DNA from: Enterobacter chuandaensis
Lineage (GTDB): Bacteria; Pseudomonadota; Gammaproteobacteria; Enterobacterales; Enterobacteriaceae
Length of the DNA: 64,000 nucleotides
Direction: 5' to 3'
Assembly (NCBI RefSeq): GCF_003594915.1
Contig: NZ_QZCS01000005.1
Location: forward strand, 186,001 to 250,000
In this document: piece by piece, positions 41,832 through 52,553 of the stretch
How the letters are laid out: every line of letters starts with the position of its first letter
Numbering within the stretch: the stretch's first letter is position 1
Made by a program: the position numbers and the translations under genes
The notes under the pieces: model-generated
The model's input: the letters and a program-made list of their open reading frames with translations, nothing else
The model's database searches: none
What the model was told of the DNA's origin: nothing

Positions 41832-43909
41832 TATTTTCCTCCAATCGTCGCGGTCATGCGGATATGACGGTTATCCGACAGCTCCAGATTCGACAGCACA
41901 ACCAGCTGATTCAGGCTTCGGCGCAGGAAGCGCGACAGCAGCGGACGCAGCGCGTGGTTAACCAGCAGCACCGGCGGCGCGCCCAGCATCTCCTGACGCG
42001 CCAGCGCCTCCTGGGTCTGTTCCAGCAGGCGATCCGCCAGGCCAGGCTCGAGGCCGCCGCCGCCCTGCAGCGCCTGCAGCAGCAGACGCTCAAGGGGCGT
42101 ATCGAGGCCAATAACCTGGACTTCGCCGGTTCCCGGGAACCACTGCTGGGTGATTGCCCGTCCCAGCGCCACGCGCACTACCGCCGTGAGCTCGTGCGGA
42201 TCGCTCTGCAGCGGCGCGTGCTCGGCAAGGGTTTCCAGAATGGTACGCATATCGCGGATCGGCACCTTTTCCTCGAGCAGGTTTTGCAGCACCTTGTGCA
42301 ACGTGGTTAACGTCAGCACGCCGGGCACCAGGTCTTCCGTCAGCTTCGGCATCTCCTGCGTCACGCGGTCGAGAAGCTGCTGCGCTTCCTGACGGCCAAA
42401 CAGCTCTGCCGAGAATTGCCCAATCAGGTGATTAAGGTGGGTCGCCACCACGGTACTGGCTTCGACAACCGTATACCCCTGAATTTGCGCCTGCTCTTTC
42501 AGCGCACTTTCAATCCAGATGGCCGCCAGGCCAAAAGCAGGATCGACGGTCTGTTCGCCCGGCAGCGTGCCTGCTGCGGTGCCAGGGTTAATCGCCAGCC
42601 AGCGGCCCGGGTAAGCATCGCCGCTGCCAATTTCAACACCCTTCATCAGAATGCGGTAGCGCGCAGGCGGCAGATCCATATTGTCGCGGATGTGAACCAC
42701 TGGCGGCAGGAAGCCCATGTCCTGGGCGAATTTTTTACGGATACTGCGGATACGGCCAAGCAGCTCGCCATCCTGCTGGAAATCCACCATTGGGATCAGG
42801 CGATACCCCACCTCCATTCCCAGGGAATCTTCCAGTTGAACGTCGTTCCACGTCGCCTCTACGGCCTGGTTGTTCTCCGGCATTTTCACCGGAACCGGAT
42901 CCGCAGCCGGTTTGGCCTCACGGCCACGCATCCACCAGGCCAGGCCCAGCAACCCTGCCGTGAACAGCAGGAACACGAGGTTTGGCATCCCCGGCACCAG
43001 GCCGAGCAGGCCCAGAACAGCAGCCGCCAGCAGCATCACGCGCGGGTTACTGAAGAGCTGGCCAACCATCTGCTCGCCAACGTCCTGATCGGTACTCACG
43101 CGGGTCACAATTACACCCGCTGCAGTGGAGATCACCAGCGCCGGGATCTGCGCGACCAGACCGTCACCAATGGTCAGCAGCGTATAGCTTTCCGCCGCGT
43201 GGCCCATGTCCATACCGTGCTGCAGCACACCTACCAGCAGGCCGCCGACCACGTTAATCACCATGATCAGAATGCCCGCGATGGCATCACCGCGCACAAA
43301 CTTACTCGCACCGTCCATGGAGCCGTAGAAGTCCGCTTCCTGGGTCACTTCCGCGCGGCGCTTCTTCGCCTCATCTTCGGCAATCAGCCCGGCGTTCAGG
43401 TCGGCGTCGATCGCCATCTGCTTGCCCGGCATCCCGTCCAGCACAAAACGCGCGCCCACTTCCGCGATACGCCCCGCACCTTTGGTGATAACCATAAAGT
43501 TGATGATAACGAGGATAACGAACACCACGATCCCGATAGCGAAGTTCCCGCCCACCAGGAAATGGCCGAAGGCCTCGACCACCTTACCCGCCGCTGCCGC
43601 ACCGGTGTGGCCTTCCATCAGGATGATACGCGTGGAAGCCACGTTTAGCGCCAGTCGCAGCAAAGTGGTAAACAGCAGAATGGTCGGGAACGCGGCGAAC
43701 TCCAGCGTGCGCTGGGTGAACATCGCCACCAGCAGCACCATAATGGACAGTGCAATATTGAAGGTGAAAAGCAGATCGAGGATGAACGCCGGGAGCGGCA
43801 GTACCATCATCGACAGAATCAACAGGATGAGGATCGGCCCGGCAAGGATCTGCCATTGAGTCGATTTCAGGTTGCCGGGCAGGCGCAACATTGCCACCAG
43901 ATTAGCCAT
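41831..43909 (-). CDS. flhA: Flagellar type III export protein FlhA
   Basis: FlhA is the nonameric export gate of the flagellar type III apparatus. The 692-residue protein has eight N-terminal membrane helices (ILILLILSMMVLPLPAFIL onward), the conserved FHIPEP-type cytoplasmic loop region (GAGRIAEVGARFVLDGMPGKQMAID) and a soluble C-terminal domain that docks chaperone-substrate pairs (from about residue 330). It overlaps the end of flhB by 8 nt. Confidence 0.97.
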   Translation of the reverse strand: MANLVAMLRLPGNLKSTQWQILAGPILILLILSMMVLPLPAFILDLLFTFNIALSIMVLLVAMFTQRTLEFAAFPTILLFTTLLRLALNVASTRIILMEGHTGAAAAGKVVEAFGHFLVGGNFAIGIVVFVILVIINFMVITKGAGRIAEVGARFVLDGMPGKQMAIDADLNAGLIAEDEAKKRRAEVTQEADFYGSMDGASKFVRGDAIAGILIMVINVVGGLLVGVLQHGMDMGHAAESYTLLTIGDGLVAQIPALVISTAAGVIVTRVSTDQDVGEQMVGQLFSNPRVMLLAAAVLGLLGLVPGMPNLVFLLFTAGLLGLAWWMRGREAKPAADPVPVKMPENNQAVEATWNDVQLEDSLGMEVGYRLIPMVDFQQDGELLGRIRSIRKKFAQDMGFLPPVVHIRDNMDLPPARYRILMKGVEIGSGDAYPGRWLAINPGTAAGTLPGEQTVDPAFGLAAIWIESALKEQAQIQGYTVVEASTVVATHLNHLIGQFSAELFGRQEAQQLLDRVTQEMPKLTEDLVPGVLTLTTLHKVLQNLLEEKVPIRDMRTILETLAEHAPLQSDPHELTAVVRVALGRAITQQWFPGTGEVQVIGLDTPLERLLLQALQGGGGLEPGLADRLLEQTQEALARQEMLGAPPVLLVNHALRPLLSRFLRRSLNQLVVLSNLELSDNRHIRMTATIGGK

Positions 43910-45050
43910 CAGTGTCCTTCTCGTTCATAAAATCCAGCGCGGCAGGCACCGGAAGGTTCTCAGGTTTGACGGGCCGTTGACCGCCGGCCAGACGCCAGCG
44001 CTTCAATTGCCATACCCAGGCCAGCACTTCCGCTACCGCGGCGTAGAGCTGTCCAGGGATTTGTTGTCCGATATCCGCGTGGCGGTAGAGGGCTCGCGCC
44101 AGCGGCGGGGCTTCCAGGATCGGCACGCGGTTTTCGGTGCCAATTTCCCGGATTCGCAGCGCAATCAGCCCTGCCCCTTTCGCCACCACTTTCGGCGCGC
44201 TCATTTTGTTTTCGTCGTAGCGCAGCGCCACGGAATAGTGTGTCGGGTTGGTAACGATGACGTCCGCCTTCGGCACATCTTCCATCATGCGACGACGGGC
44301 GGCGGCACGCTGCATCTGGCGGATGCGCCCCTTCACGTGCGGGTCACCTTCCATCTGCTTATATTCGTCGCGGATGTCCTGACGTGACATCCGCAGTTTC
44401 TTGAAGTGGGAATAGAGCTGGAAGATCACGTCAAAACCCACCATCGGGATAATGCTGAGCACCACCAGCAGCGCGCAGAGCCCGACCAGGTTCAGCGCAT
44501 TGCTCATCGCGGTAAGGGGCGACTCGCTGATAAGGCGCATCATTTCTGGCCAGTGATACCAGAGGAAAAACCCTGCGGAACTGCCCATCAGCACCGATTT
44601 GAGAATGGCCTTGAGCAGCTCGGCCCCGGTTTGCGCAGAGAACATTTTTGCAATGCCCGGCAGCGGGTTCAGTTTCGAAAATTTGGGTTGCAGCGATTTC
44701 CCGCTAAAGACCAGGCCGCCCAGCATCACCGGAGAGACCAGCGCCACCAGCACCACGCCGGTAATCAGGGGCAGCAGCGCAACCATGGCCCCTTTTATCA
44801 GCTGAATAATCTGGCTGAGGATAAGATTAGGGTCGTTGACCATGCTGTGGTCAAAACGTAAGCCGGTGGAGAGCATCCCCGCCAGTTTGCGGGCGAGCGA
44901 CTCCCCACCCCACCAGATAATGCACACCCCTACGATAAGGATCAGCAGGGAGGTCAATTCTCGGGATCGGGGTATCTGCCCTTCCTCACGCGCTTTTTCA
45001 AGTCGGTGGGGTGTGGGGGCTTCCGTTTTGTCGTCGTTCTCTTCTGCCAC
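43902..45050 (-). CDS. flhB: Flagellar type III export switch protein FlhB
   Basis: FlhB sets the order of export from rod/hook to filament subunits. The 382-residue protein has four N-terminal membrane helices and the self-cleaving NPTH motif in VTNPTHYSVALRYDENKMSA (about residue 269). The start is GTG with the family opening AEENDDKTEAPTPHRLEKAR. A terminator after cheZ lies upstream, so flhBAE should have its own promoter, which I could not assign. Confidence 0.97.
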   Translation of the reverse strand: MAEENDDKTEAPTPHRLEKAREEGQIPRSRELTSLLILIVGVCIIWWGGESLARKLAGMLSTGLRFDHSMVNDPNLILSQIIQLIKGAMVALLPLITGVVLVALVSPVMLGGLVFSGKSLQPKFSKLNPLPGIAKMFSAQTGAELLKAILKSVLMGSSAGFFLWYHWPEMMRLISESPLTAMSNALNLVGLCALLVVLSIIPMVGFDVIFQLYSHFKKLRMSRQDIRDEYKQMEGDPHVKGRIRQMQRAAARRRMMEDVPKADVIVTNPTHYSVALRYDENKMSAPKVVAKGAGLIALRIREIGTENRVPILEAPPLARALYRHADIGQQIPGQLYAAVAEVLAWVWQLKRWRLAGGQRPVKPENLPVPAALDFMNEKDTDG

Positions 45051-45109
45051 AGTGCATGCTCAGCCCATTACGTCACGGGTATCATGCCAGCGCAGCGGAA
45101 ATCCAATGG

Positions 45110-45134
45110 CGGGAAAAGCCCGTTTATTCGGGCT
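45110..45134 (-). terminator. Terminator after cheZ
   Basis: AGCCCG and CGGGCT arms (45117-45134) are followed on the minus strand by TTTTCCC, about 65 nt past the cheZ stop codon and before flhB. Confidence 0.7.
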
Positions 45135-45198
45135 CTTTTCGGTGATTTTGTCGTAAACCGCCTCAGGCGGCGTAAACCCCCTGAGGCGAAATGGACAA

Positions 45199-45843
45199 TC
45201 AGAAGCCAAGGCTGTCCAGCAGGTCGTCCACCTGGTCCTGGCTTGCCACCACGCCCGCCTTGCTGGCGTCGAGCTGTGGACCATTGAGCAGACTTTCGTT
45301 CTCGCGTTTTGGACGGGCAGCCGGTTCCGGGATGTTCTCCAGCAGAACCATCAGCAGCTGGCGCTCTATCTCCTGGATAACATCCATCATGCGTTTGATC
45401 ACCTGACCGGTCAGGTCCTGGAAATCCTGCGCCATCATGATGTCCAGCAGCTGGGCGTTGGTGAAGCTGGTGTGGCCCGGCACATCCCCCAGGTACTGAC
45501 GGGTATCCGTAACCAGTTCGCGGGCATCCGCCAGCTCGATAGGGTTCTCAAACCACTCATCCCAGCGTTTGCTCAGCGCTTTCGCCCCCTTTTCCATCGC
45601 ATCCTGGTGCGGCTGTGACGCTTCAACGCTGTTCAGCGCGCGTTCAGCCGCCTGAGCGGTCATCTGCACAACGTAGTCCAGACGGTCACGCGCGTCAGGA
45701 ATGGCTTCCGCCGCTTCGGCAATGGCCTGATCCAGCCCCAGCTCGCGCAGGCTGTCACGCAGCATGCGCGTCAGGCTGCCGATGCGGACGATGATATCGC
45801 TCGGCGAGTGTTCTTCAACGGGTTTCATAGCAGGTTGCAACAT
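45199..45843 (-). CDS. cheZ: Chemotaxis phosphatase CheZ
   Basis: CheZ removes the phosphate from CheY-P and so ends the tumble signal. The 214-residue helical protein has the active Gln in [19 protein letters not shown] (about residue 147) and the C-terminal CheY-binding peptide [16 protein letters not shown] chose the ATG at 45843 ([13 protein letters not shown]), which gives the E. coli length and is 8 nt past GAGG; two in-frame codons just upstream are too close. It follows cheY by 10 nt. Confidence 0.96.
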   Translation of the reverse strand: MLQPAMKPVEEHSPSDIIVRIGSLTRMLRDSLRELGLDQAIAEAAEAIPDARDRLDYVVQMTAQAAERALNSVEASQPHQDAMEKGAKALSKRWDEWFENPIELADARELVTDTRQYLGDVPGHTSFTNAQLLDIMMAQDFQDLTGQVIKRMMDVIQEIERQLLMVLLENIPEPAARPKRENESLLNGPQLDASKAGVVASQDQVDDLLDSLGF

Positions 45844-45853
45844 TTCCATCACC

Positions 45854-47306
<1,453 letters not shown>

Positions 47307-47310
<4 letters not shown>

Positions 47311-48173
47311 GCTTTTTCCTTACTCAGCGCATATACCGTTTGCCCACGCAGGCTAAACTCACGCGCGAGGTTGCTGAAGTTTTCCGAGTGCCCGGCAAAC
47401 AGTAAACCGTCAGGCTTGAGCAACGGAACAAACCGACGCAGAATGTCCTGTTGCGTCGTTTTATCAAAATAAATCATGACGTTACGGCAAAAAATGGCGT
47501 CGAAAGGCCCCGGCACGTTGTACTGCTTATCCAGCAGGTTAACGGGCGCGAATTCGACGCAGTTCGCCAGCTCCTGGCGTACGCGTACCAGGCCTTCATG
47601 CGGGCCCGTCCCGCGCATGAAGTAACGCTGCAGCTGCTGCGGCGACAGCGTTTTCAGCTCGTCCTGGCGATACACGCCGTTACGCGCCTTCTCCAGCACC
47701 TCGGTGTCAATATCGCTGGCGTAGACTTTCCAGCGTCCCGGCACCATGCCCAGCGTATCGGCAAGGGTGATCGCCAGCGAGTACGGCTCTTCACCCGTCG
47801 AGGCGGCCGCACTCCAGACGCGATACTCCCCGGAACGACGGCGCGCATGATCTGCCAGTACCGGAAAGTGGTGAGCTTCACGGAAAAAGGCCGTCAGGTT
47901 GGTGGTTAACGAGTTAATAAAAGCCTGCCACTCTGCGCTGTTCTGGTTCGCTTCAAGCATGCTCAGATAGCGACCAAAATCATCCAGCCCCAGCGTACGC
48001 AAGCGCCGCACCAGTCGGTTGTAGACCATGTCGCGCTTATGATCCGCAAGCACGATCCCCGCACGCTGGTAGATTAACTGACATATCCGACGAAAATGCG
48101 CGTCGGACAGCGCGAGGCGCTGTGTCATCTGCAACAATAATGACGTTTGCCCAGGGGGCATTGGTGATGTCAT
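47307..48173 (-). CDS. cheR: Chemotaxis methyltransferase CheR
   Basis: CheR methylates receptor glutamates with SAM. The 288-residue protein has an N-terminal helical domain ([19 protein letters not shown]), the SAM-binding region [17 protein letters not shown] and the C-terminal [18 protein letters not shown]. It binds the NWETF pentapeptide tail, which Tar of this window carries. It sits 19 nt after tap. Confidence 0.97.
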
Positions 48174-48192
48174 AGCGCCTTCTTAATTACAT

Positions 48193-49794
48193 TCAGGATA
48201 CAACTGGCACGGCCTGCGACCGTCCGACTTCTGTTACTGCTTCAACGTGCTCTTTCACATTAAATACCGCGACCAGCCCGGTGAGACGATCCGCCTGGCT
48301 GGCCAGCTGATCGGTTGCCGCTGCCGCTTCCTCAACTAACGAGGCGTTCTGTTGCGTCACCTGATCCATCTGGCTGACGGCCTGAGCAACCTGCTCTATC
48401 CCCCGACGCTGTTCGTCCGACGCCGAGGCAATTTCGCCCATGATGTCGTTCACCCGCGTGACGGAGGTAACGATTTCGTGCATGGTATGCGCCGCCGTAT
48501 CCACCAGGGCAGACCCCTGCTGAACGCGCGAGACCGACTCTTCGATCAGCACCTTAATCTCTTTCGCCGCGTTGGCGCTGCGGCTCGCCAGGTTACGCAC
48601 TTCCCCCGCCACCACCGCAAATCCGCGCCCTTGCTCACCGGCGCGCGCCGCTTCAACGGCGGCATTCAGCGCCAGAATGTTGGTCTGGAACGCGATACCG
48701 TCAATCACGCTGATGATGTCACCAATCTTCTGCGAGCTGGCGGCGATCTCCTGCATGGTGCTGGCGACATGGGACGCCTGGTCGCCGCCTTTCTTCGCCG
48801 TCATCGCCGCCTGTTTTGACAGGTCAGACGCCTGACGCGCGTTATCGGCATTCTGGCTTACCGTCGCGGTCAGCTGTTCCATGCTGGCCGCCGTCTGCGC
48901 CAGCGAGGCCGCCTGCTGCTCAGTGCGGGATGAGAGATCGTTGTTACCCGCCGCAATCTCTGAGATCCCGGTGTGCATGGCATAGCTGCCCTGCCGCACG
49001 TCGCTCACCGTTTCGCGCAGCGACCCCTGCATCGCCTTCAGGCTGGCAAAGATCGCCGAAATTTCATTCTTGCCATACACGGCAACCGGACGCGCCAGAT
49101 CGCCTTTTGCGATACTGTCGAAGTGGCTGCTGATGATGGCCAGCGGCTGCACGATCATTCTGCGCGCCCAAAGCAGCGCCCCGCCGGTCAGTAACCCCGC
49201 CAGAATCACGACGACGGCAAAGATTACGCCCGACATGTGATAGCTGGTACGGCTCGCTTCACCGGCGCGCAGAACCGACTGGTTAATGTCCTGCTGCCAC
49301 GCGTCAAAGCTGCCGTCAAACGCCGCCTGAGACGCCTGGACCGGAGCGGTCATGAAGTCCGAAAGCTGGTTGTTCTCAAGCCAGGTCGCCTGGTGGTCCA
49401 GGTCGCCATACCACTGCTCAAAATTCTTCTTCATGGCGGCCTTCAGCGCTTTCTCTTTCTCGCTGTCGGCAGCCTGCGCCGTGAAGGCTTTAAACTGCGC
49501 GTCGGCCTGTTTCAGGCTCGCGCGGGCGGTTGCCATCAGCGCCTTAATGTCATCCGGCGGATAACTCAGCGCGGTTAAGGTTCCCGCCTTGTTCAGCGCC
49601 GTGCTTGCCTGTAACAGCACGGCACGCGTTTGTGCCAGTGCGGAGCGCTGTTGATTACTCGCCTCAACGTCCTGCAAATTCTGATAGCCATCGCGAAACG
49701 CCCAAAAAGACAACCCGTTACTGCCAACCTGCAACACACCGCAAAGGATCAGAATCAAAAACAGTGTGGTCGAGATACGAATACGATTTAACAT
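48193..49794 (-). CDS. tap: Methyl-accepting chemotaxis protein Tap (dipeptide receptor type)
   Basis: A 533-residue receptor with two membrane helices ([19 protein letters not shown] and [20 protein letters not shown]), a four-helix periplasmic domain, a HAMP domain and the signalling tip [20 protein letters not shown]. Order, length and N-terminus ([14 protein letters not shown]) match E. coli Tap, which senses dipeptides through the dipeptide-binding protein. It lacks the NWETF tail, so CheR must reach it through neighbours. The ATG at 49794 follows GGGAG; upstream codons are rejected. Confidence 0.92.
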   Translation of the reverse strand: MLNRIRISTTLFLILILCGVLQVGSNGLSFWAFRDGYQNLQDVEASNQQRSALAQTRAVLLQASTALNKAGTLTALSYPPDDIKALMATARASLKQADAQFKAFTAQAADSEKEKALKAAMKKNFEQWYGDLDHQATWLENNQLSDFMTAPVQASQAAFDGSFDAWQQDINQSVLRAGEASRTSYHMSGVIFAVVVILAGLLTGGALLWARRMIVQPLAIISSHFDSIAKGDLARPVAVYGKNEISAIFASLKAMQGSLRETVSDVRQGSYAMHTGISEIAAGNNDLSSRTEQQAASLAQTAASMEQLTATVSQNADNARQASDLSKQAAMTAKKGGDQASHVASTMQEIAASSQKIGDIISVIDGIAFQTNILALNAAVEAARAGEQGRGFAVVAGEVRNLASRSANAAKEIKVLIEESVSRVQQGSALVDTAAHTMHEIVTSVTRVNDIMGEIASASDEQRRGIEQVAQAVSQMDQVTQQNASLVEEAAAATDQLASQADRLTGLVAVFNVKEHVEAVTEVGRSQAVPVVS

Positions 49795-49838
49795 CCACGC
49801 TCCCATCAAGCGGCAAGCAGCCGCGGTTTAATTGTCAG

Positions 49839-51506
49839 TCAAAATGTTTCCCAGTTTTCATCTTGTCCGGTCGTCGCGGTGCGGGTACGGTTTGCAGCCG
49901 GTTCAGCGGCTGGCGCGCGATACGTCGCCTGCGGGGTGACCGTGTTTCCAGCGAGTGAAGCGAGACGAAACGCCGAGACGGCCATCTTCAGACGGCTCGC
50001 CTGGTCTTCCAGCGCAGCGGCCGCCGCAGCGGACTCCTGCACCAGCGCGGCGTTTTGTTGTGTCACGCGGTCCATTTCCGATACCGCCAGGGCAACCTGG
50101 TCGATACCACGACTCTGCTCATCAGACGCAGAGGCGATTTCACCCATGATGTCCGTCACGCGGGTAACGGCATTCACGATGTCATTCATGGTTTCCCCGG
50201 CGCTTTCCACCAGCACGGAGCCGGTATCCACGCGGGAGACGGAATCTTCAATCAGGGATTTGATCTCTTTTGCCGCATTGGCGCTGCGGCTGGCCAGGTT
50301 GCGCACTTCCCCGGCCACCACGGCAAACCCGCGCCCCTGCTCTCCGGCACGCGCGGCTTCCACGGCGGCGTTGAGCGCGAGGATGTTGGTCTGGAAGGCA
50401 ATGCCGTCGATGACGCTGATAATGTCAGCGATTTTCTTCGAGCTGTCGGCGATTTCATGCATGGTTTTCACCACGCCATCCACCACGCGACCGCCGCGCT
50501 GCGCGGTCTCGGAGGCGCTTTCCGCCAGCTGCGAGGCCTGACGGGCGTTATCGGCGTTCTGCTTCACGGTTGCGGTGAGCTGCTCCATGCTGGCGGCCGT
50601 CTCCTCCAGCGCAGAGGCCTGCTGCTCGGTACGGGAGGAGAGATCGTTATTCCCCATCGCGATTTCGCTGGTGCCGGTATAGATAGCCTCGGATCCGTTA
50701 CGCACGTTGGCAACGGTCTCGATTAACGAGCGCTGCATGTGGTCAACGCTGTTGGCCAGCTCGGTGATCTCATTACGCCCGGTAGCGGTCAGCGTTTTGG
50801 TCAGATCGCCAGAGGCAATCTCGCGGATATGCGCAATCACGCGGCCAAGCGGGTTGAGAAGGATATGGCGAATGCCGTACCAGACCGCCACCAGCACAAT
50901 GACCAGCGCCAGAGCCAGCACGGCCATCTGCCATTTCGCAAAACGGTAGTCATTCTGGCTTTCCGTAAAGGCCGAGTGGTACAGATCGCCGCTGGCCTTC
51001 GCGTATTCCCCCAGCGCCGCGCCGAGTGCGTTTTGCATCCCCTGCGTCGGCTGTGCGAAGTAGGCGTCCATGTTGCCGCTCTCCAGGAACTGGATCAGCT
51101 CCGTCAGCCCGGCATAGTAGGCGTTGTATTTTTCGTCAATGTTCTGGCTCACCTGCGCCATCGCGGGCTGCGGAGTGATTTTTTTAAAGGCATCGTAGTG
51201 TTTTGCCGCATCAGCCAGGGTGCCGCGCGCATTTTTCAGCAGATCGGTTTTCGCGCTGCTCTGCTGATTGTTCGGATCCATCATCATGCGCGCGGATGAA
51301 CGGCTCAGGTTGATACGCGTTTGCAACATCAGATCCCACGTTGACGTGAGCTCACTCTGCTGCAAGCGGAGATCGTTCGAGGCCGCGAAGCTGTCCTGAT
51401 TCTGTTTTAACGACGAGAAAAAAAGCCCGCCGGAGATAAGCTGAAGTAGTGCGAAAATGACCAGCACCATCATGAGCATTGTGACAACGCGGATACGGTT
51501 CAACAT
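49839..51506 (-). CDS. tar: Methyl-accepting chemotaxis protein Tar (aspartate receptor type)
   Basis: A 555-residue receptor. The ligand-site segment [20 protein letters not shown], with its arginines, matches the aspartate site of Tar; the second helix is [19 protein letters not shown], followed by HAMP, methylation helices and the tip [20 protein letters not shown]. The C-terminus is NWETF, the CheR/CheB docking tail. The ATG at 51506 follows AGAAGG, and a sigma-28 promoter ends 32 nt upstream. In E. coli tar follows cheW; here a pilus operon lies between. Confidence 0.94.
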   Translation of the reverse strand: MLNRIRVVTMLMMVLVIFALLQLISGGLFFSSLKQNQDSFAASNDLRLQQSELTSTWDLMLQTRINLSRSSARMMMDPNNQQSSAKTDLLKNARGTLADAAKHYDAFKKITPQPAMAQVSQNIDEKYNAYYAGLTELIQFLESGNMDAYFAQPTQGMQNALGAALGEYAKASGDLYHSAFTESQNDYRFAKWQMAVLALALVIVLVAVWYGIRHILLNPLGRVIAHIREIASGDLTKTLTATGRNEITELANSVDHMQRSLIETVANVRNGSEAIYTGTSEIAMGNNDLSSRTEQQASALEETAASMEQLTATVKQNADNARQASQLAESASETAQRGGRVVDGVVKTMHEIADSSKKIADIISVIDGIAFQTNILALNAAVEAARAGEQGRGFAVVAGEVRNLASRSANAAKEIKSLIEDSVSRVDTGSVLVESAGETMNDIVNAVTRVTDIMGEIASASDEQSRGIDQVALAVSEMDRVTQQNAALVQESAAAAAALEDQASRLKMAVSAFRLASLAGNTVTPQATYRAPAAEPAANRTRTATTGQDENWETF

Positions 51507-51537
51507 ACAACACCTTCTCATAGATTTATTAACGGTG

Positions 51538-51564
51538 TTATCGGCACAGGCCACAGGAACTTTA
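51538..51564 (-). promoter_or_regulatory. Sigma-28 (FliA) promoter of tar
   Basis: The minus strand reads TAAAGTTC, 11 nt, GCCGATAA, matching the sigma-28 consensus TAAAGTTT-N11-GCCGATAA at 15 of 16 positions. It lies between the pilus adhesin gene and tar and drives tar-tap-cheRBYZ. Confidence 0.95.
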
Positions 51565-51590
51565 CATTTGCGAAAGGGAAAAGCGCGGGG

Positions 51591-52553
51591 TTAAAACGCG
51601 ACGTCAACGATCAGCGTATCGGTGTAGGTGCCGGCGGGCGGCGTGGCCTGACTGGTCAGGACTTTGGCGGTGTAATTGTAGGTCCGCAGTAAACCGTCAG
51701 AGCTGACCTGCGAGGAGGTCGCGCTGGTCCAGCGCTCGGCGCCGCTGCCGCCCCAGCGGTTGGTTGTGGCTTCTTTATAGATGTCATAACTCAGGGTGTT
51801 ACTGCCGCTTACCATCCGGCGGACATTATTGAGAGCATTGGCACCGTTATTAATGCCGATGGTGTAGGTGCTGCCTTTGGTGCAGGTGACGGCAATAGCC
51901 TGGGAAACAGTGGGGAAACTTTGCACCAGCGGCGCGCTGGTAAAGTTCACGTCCGGCGTGGTCATGGCGCTGCAGTCATTGGTGACGTTCATGTTAAGCA
52001 GAATGCTGGTCGTTGCAGTGCCCGACTGGGGAGATGTACACAGGCTTCCAAGACCGACGGCGCAGACGTTGTAGTTGATGCTGAAAGTCAGCAGCACCTG
52101 GTAGGGACCGGCAGATACGTTTTGTCCGGGGACGGTGCGAAAATAGAGCGGTATGTTGTACCGCTTTGACCCGAGCAACCCCAGCAGTGTGTTCCCGCTC
52201 CAGGTATACGCTTTGCTTATCTGCACCTCGCTGCTGCTCGCGCACCCGGATAATCCGCACAGCCGGGTGGGGATCACGTCCGTGATGGCCGCGTTATCCG
52301 TACGCTTCATGGTGGCGCGGCTGTTGCCCGAAACCGATGCCGAGGTGTAGTTCAGCGTCACCGAGTCGCTGGTCAGGATGTTGAGCACGGCATCACACGC
52401 CACCACCAGCGTGCCGGTGGTTTCCACCTCCCCGGTTCCGCTGAGCGCGAACGACGTGACGCTGCCAAACGACGCATTAACCGTACTAACGGTACACGCC
52501 GCCCAGCCACCGCCGGAGAACAGCAGCAGCATCAACAGCAGCAGGCGCGTCAT
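51591..52553 (-). CDS. Archaic (Csu-type) pilus tip adhesin, two spore-coat-U domains
   Basis: A 320-residue exported protein with signal peptide MTRLLLLMLLLFSGGGWA and two domains of the spore coat U (SCPU) type: the first with cysteine pairs in WAACTVS, VVACDAV and LCGLSGC, the second ending with PPAGTYTDTLIVDVAF, the usual donor/acceptor C-terminal pattern. Two-domain SCPU proteins at the end of such operons are tip adhesins (CsuE in Acinetobacter). The ATG follows GGAGGG and overlaps the usher stop as ATGA. Last gene before tar. Confidence 0.85.
   Translation of the reverse strand: MTRLLLLMLLLFSGGGWAACTVSTVNASFGSVTSFALSGTGEVETTGTLVVACDAVLNILTSDSVTLNYTSASVSGNSRATMKRTDNAAITDVIPTRLCGLSGCASSSEVQISKAYTWSGNTLLGLLGSKRYNIPLYFRTVPGQNVSAGPYQVLLTFSINYNVCAVGLGSLCTSPQSGTATTSILLNMNVTNDCSAMTTPDVNFTSAPLVQSFPTVSQAIAVTCTKGSTYTIGINNGANALNNVRRMVSGSNTLSYDIYKEATTNRWGGSGAERWTSATSSQVSSDGLLRTYNYTAKVLTSQATPPAGTYTDTLIVDVAF

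Noticed and set aside
42416..43648. A 410-codon open frame opposite flhA
   Set aside because: Shadow of flhA with no start signal or family resemblance.
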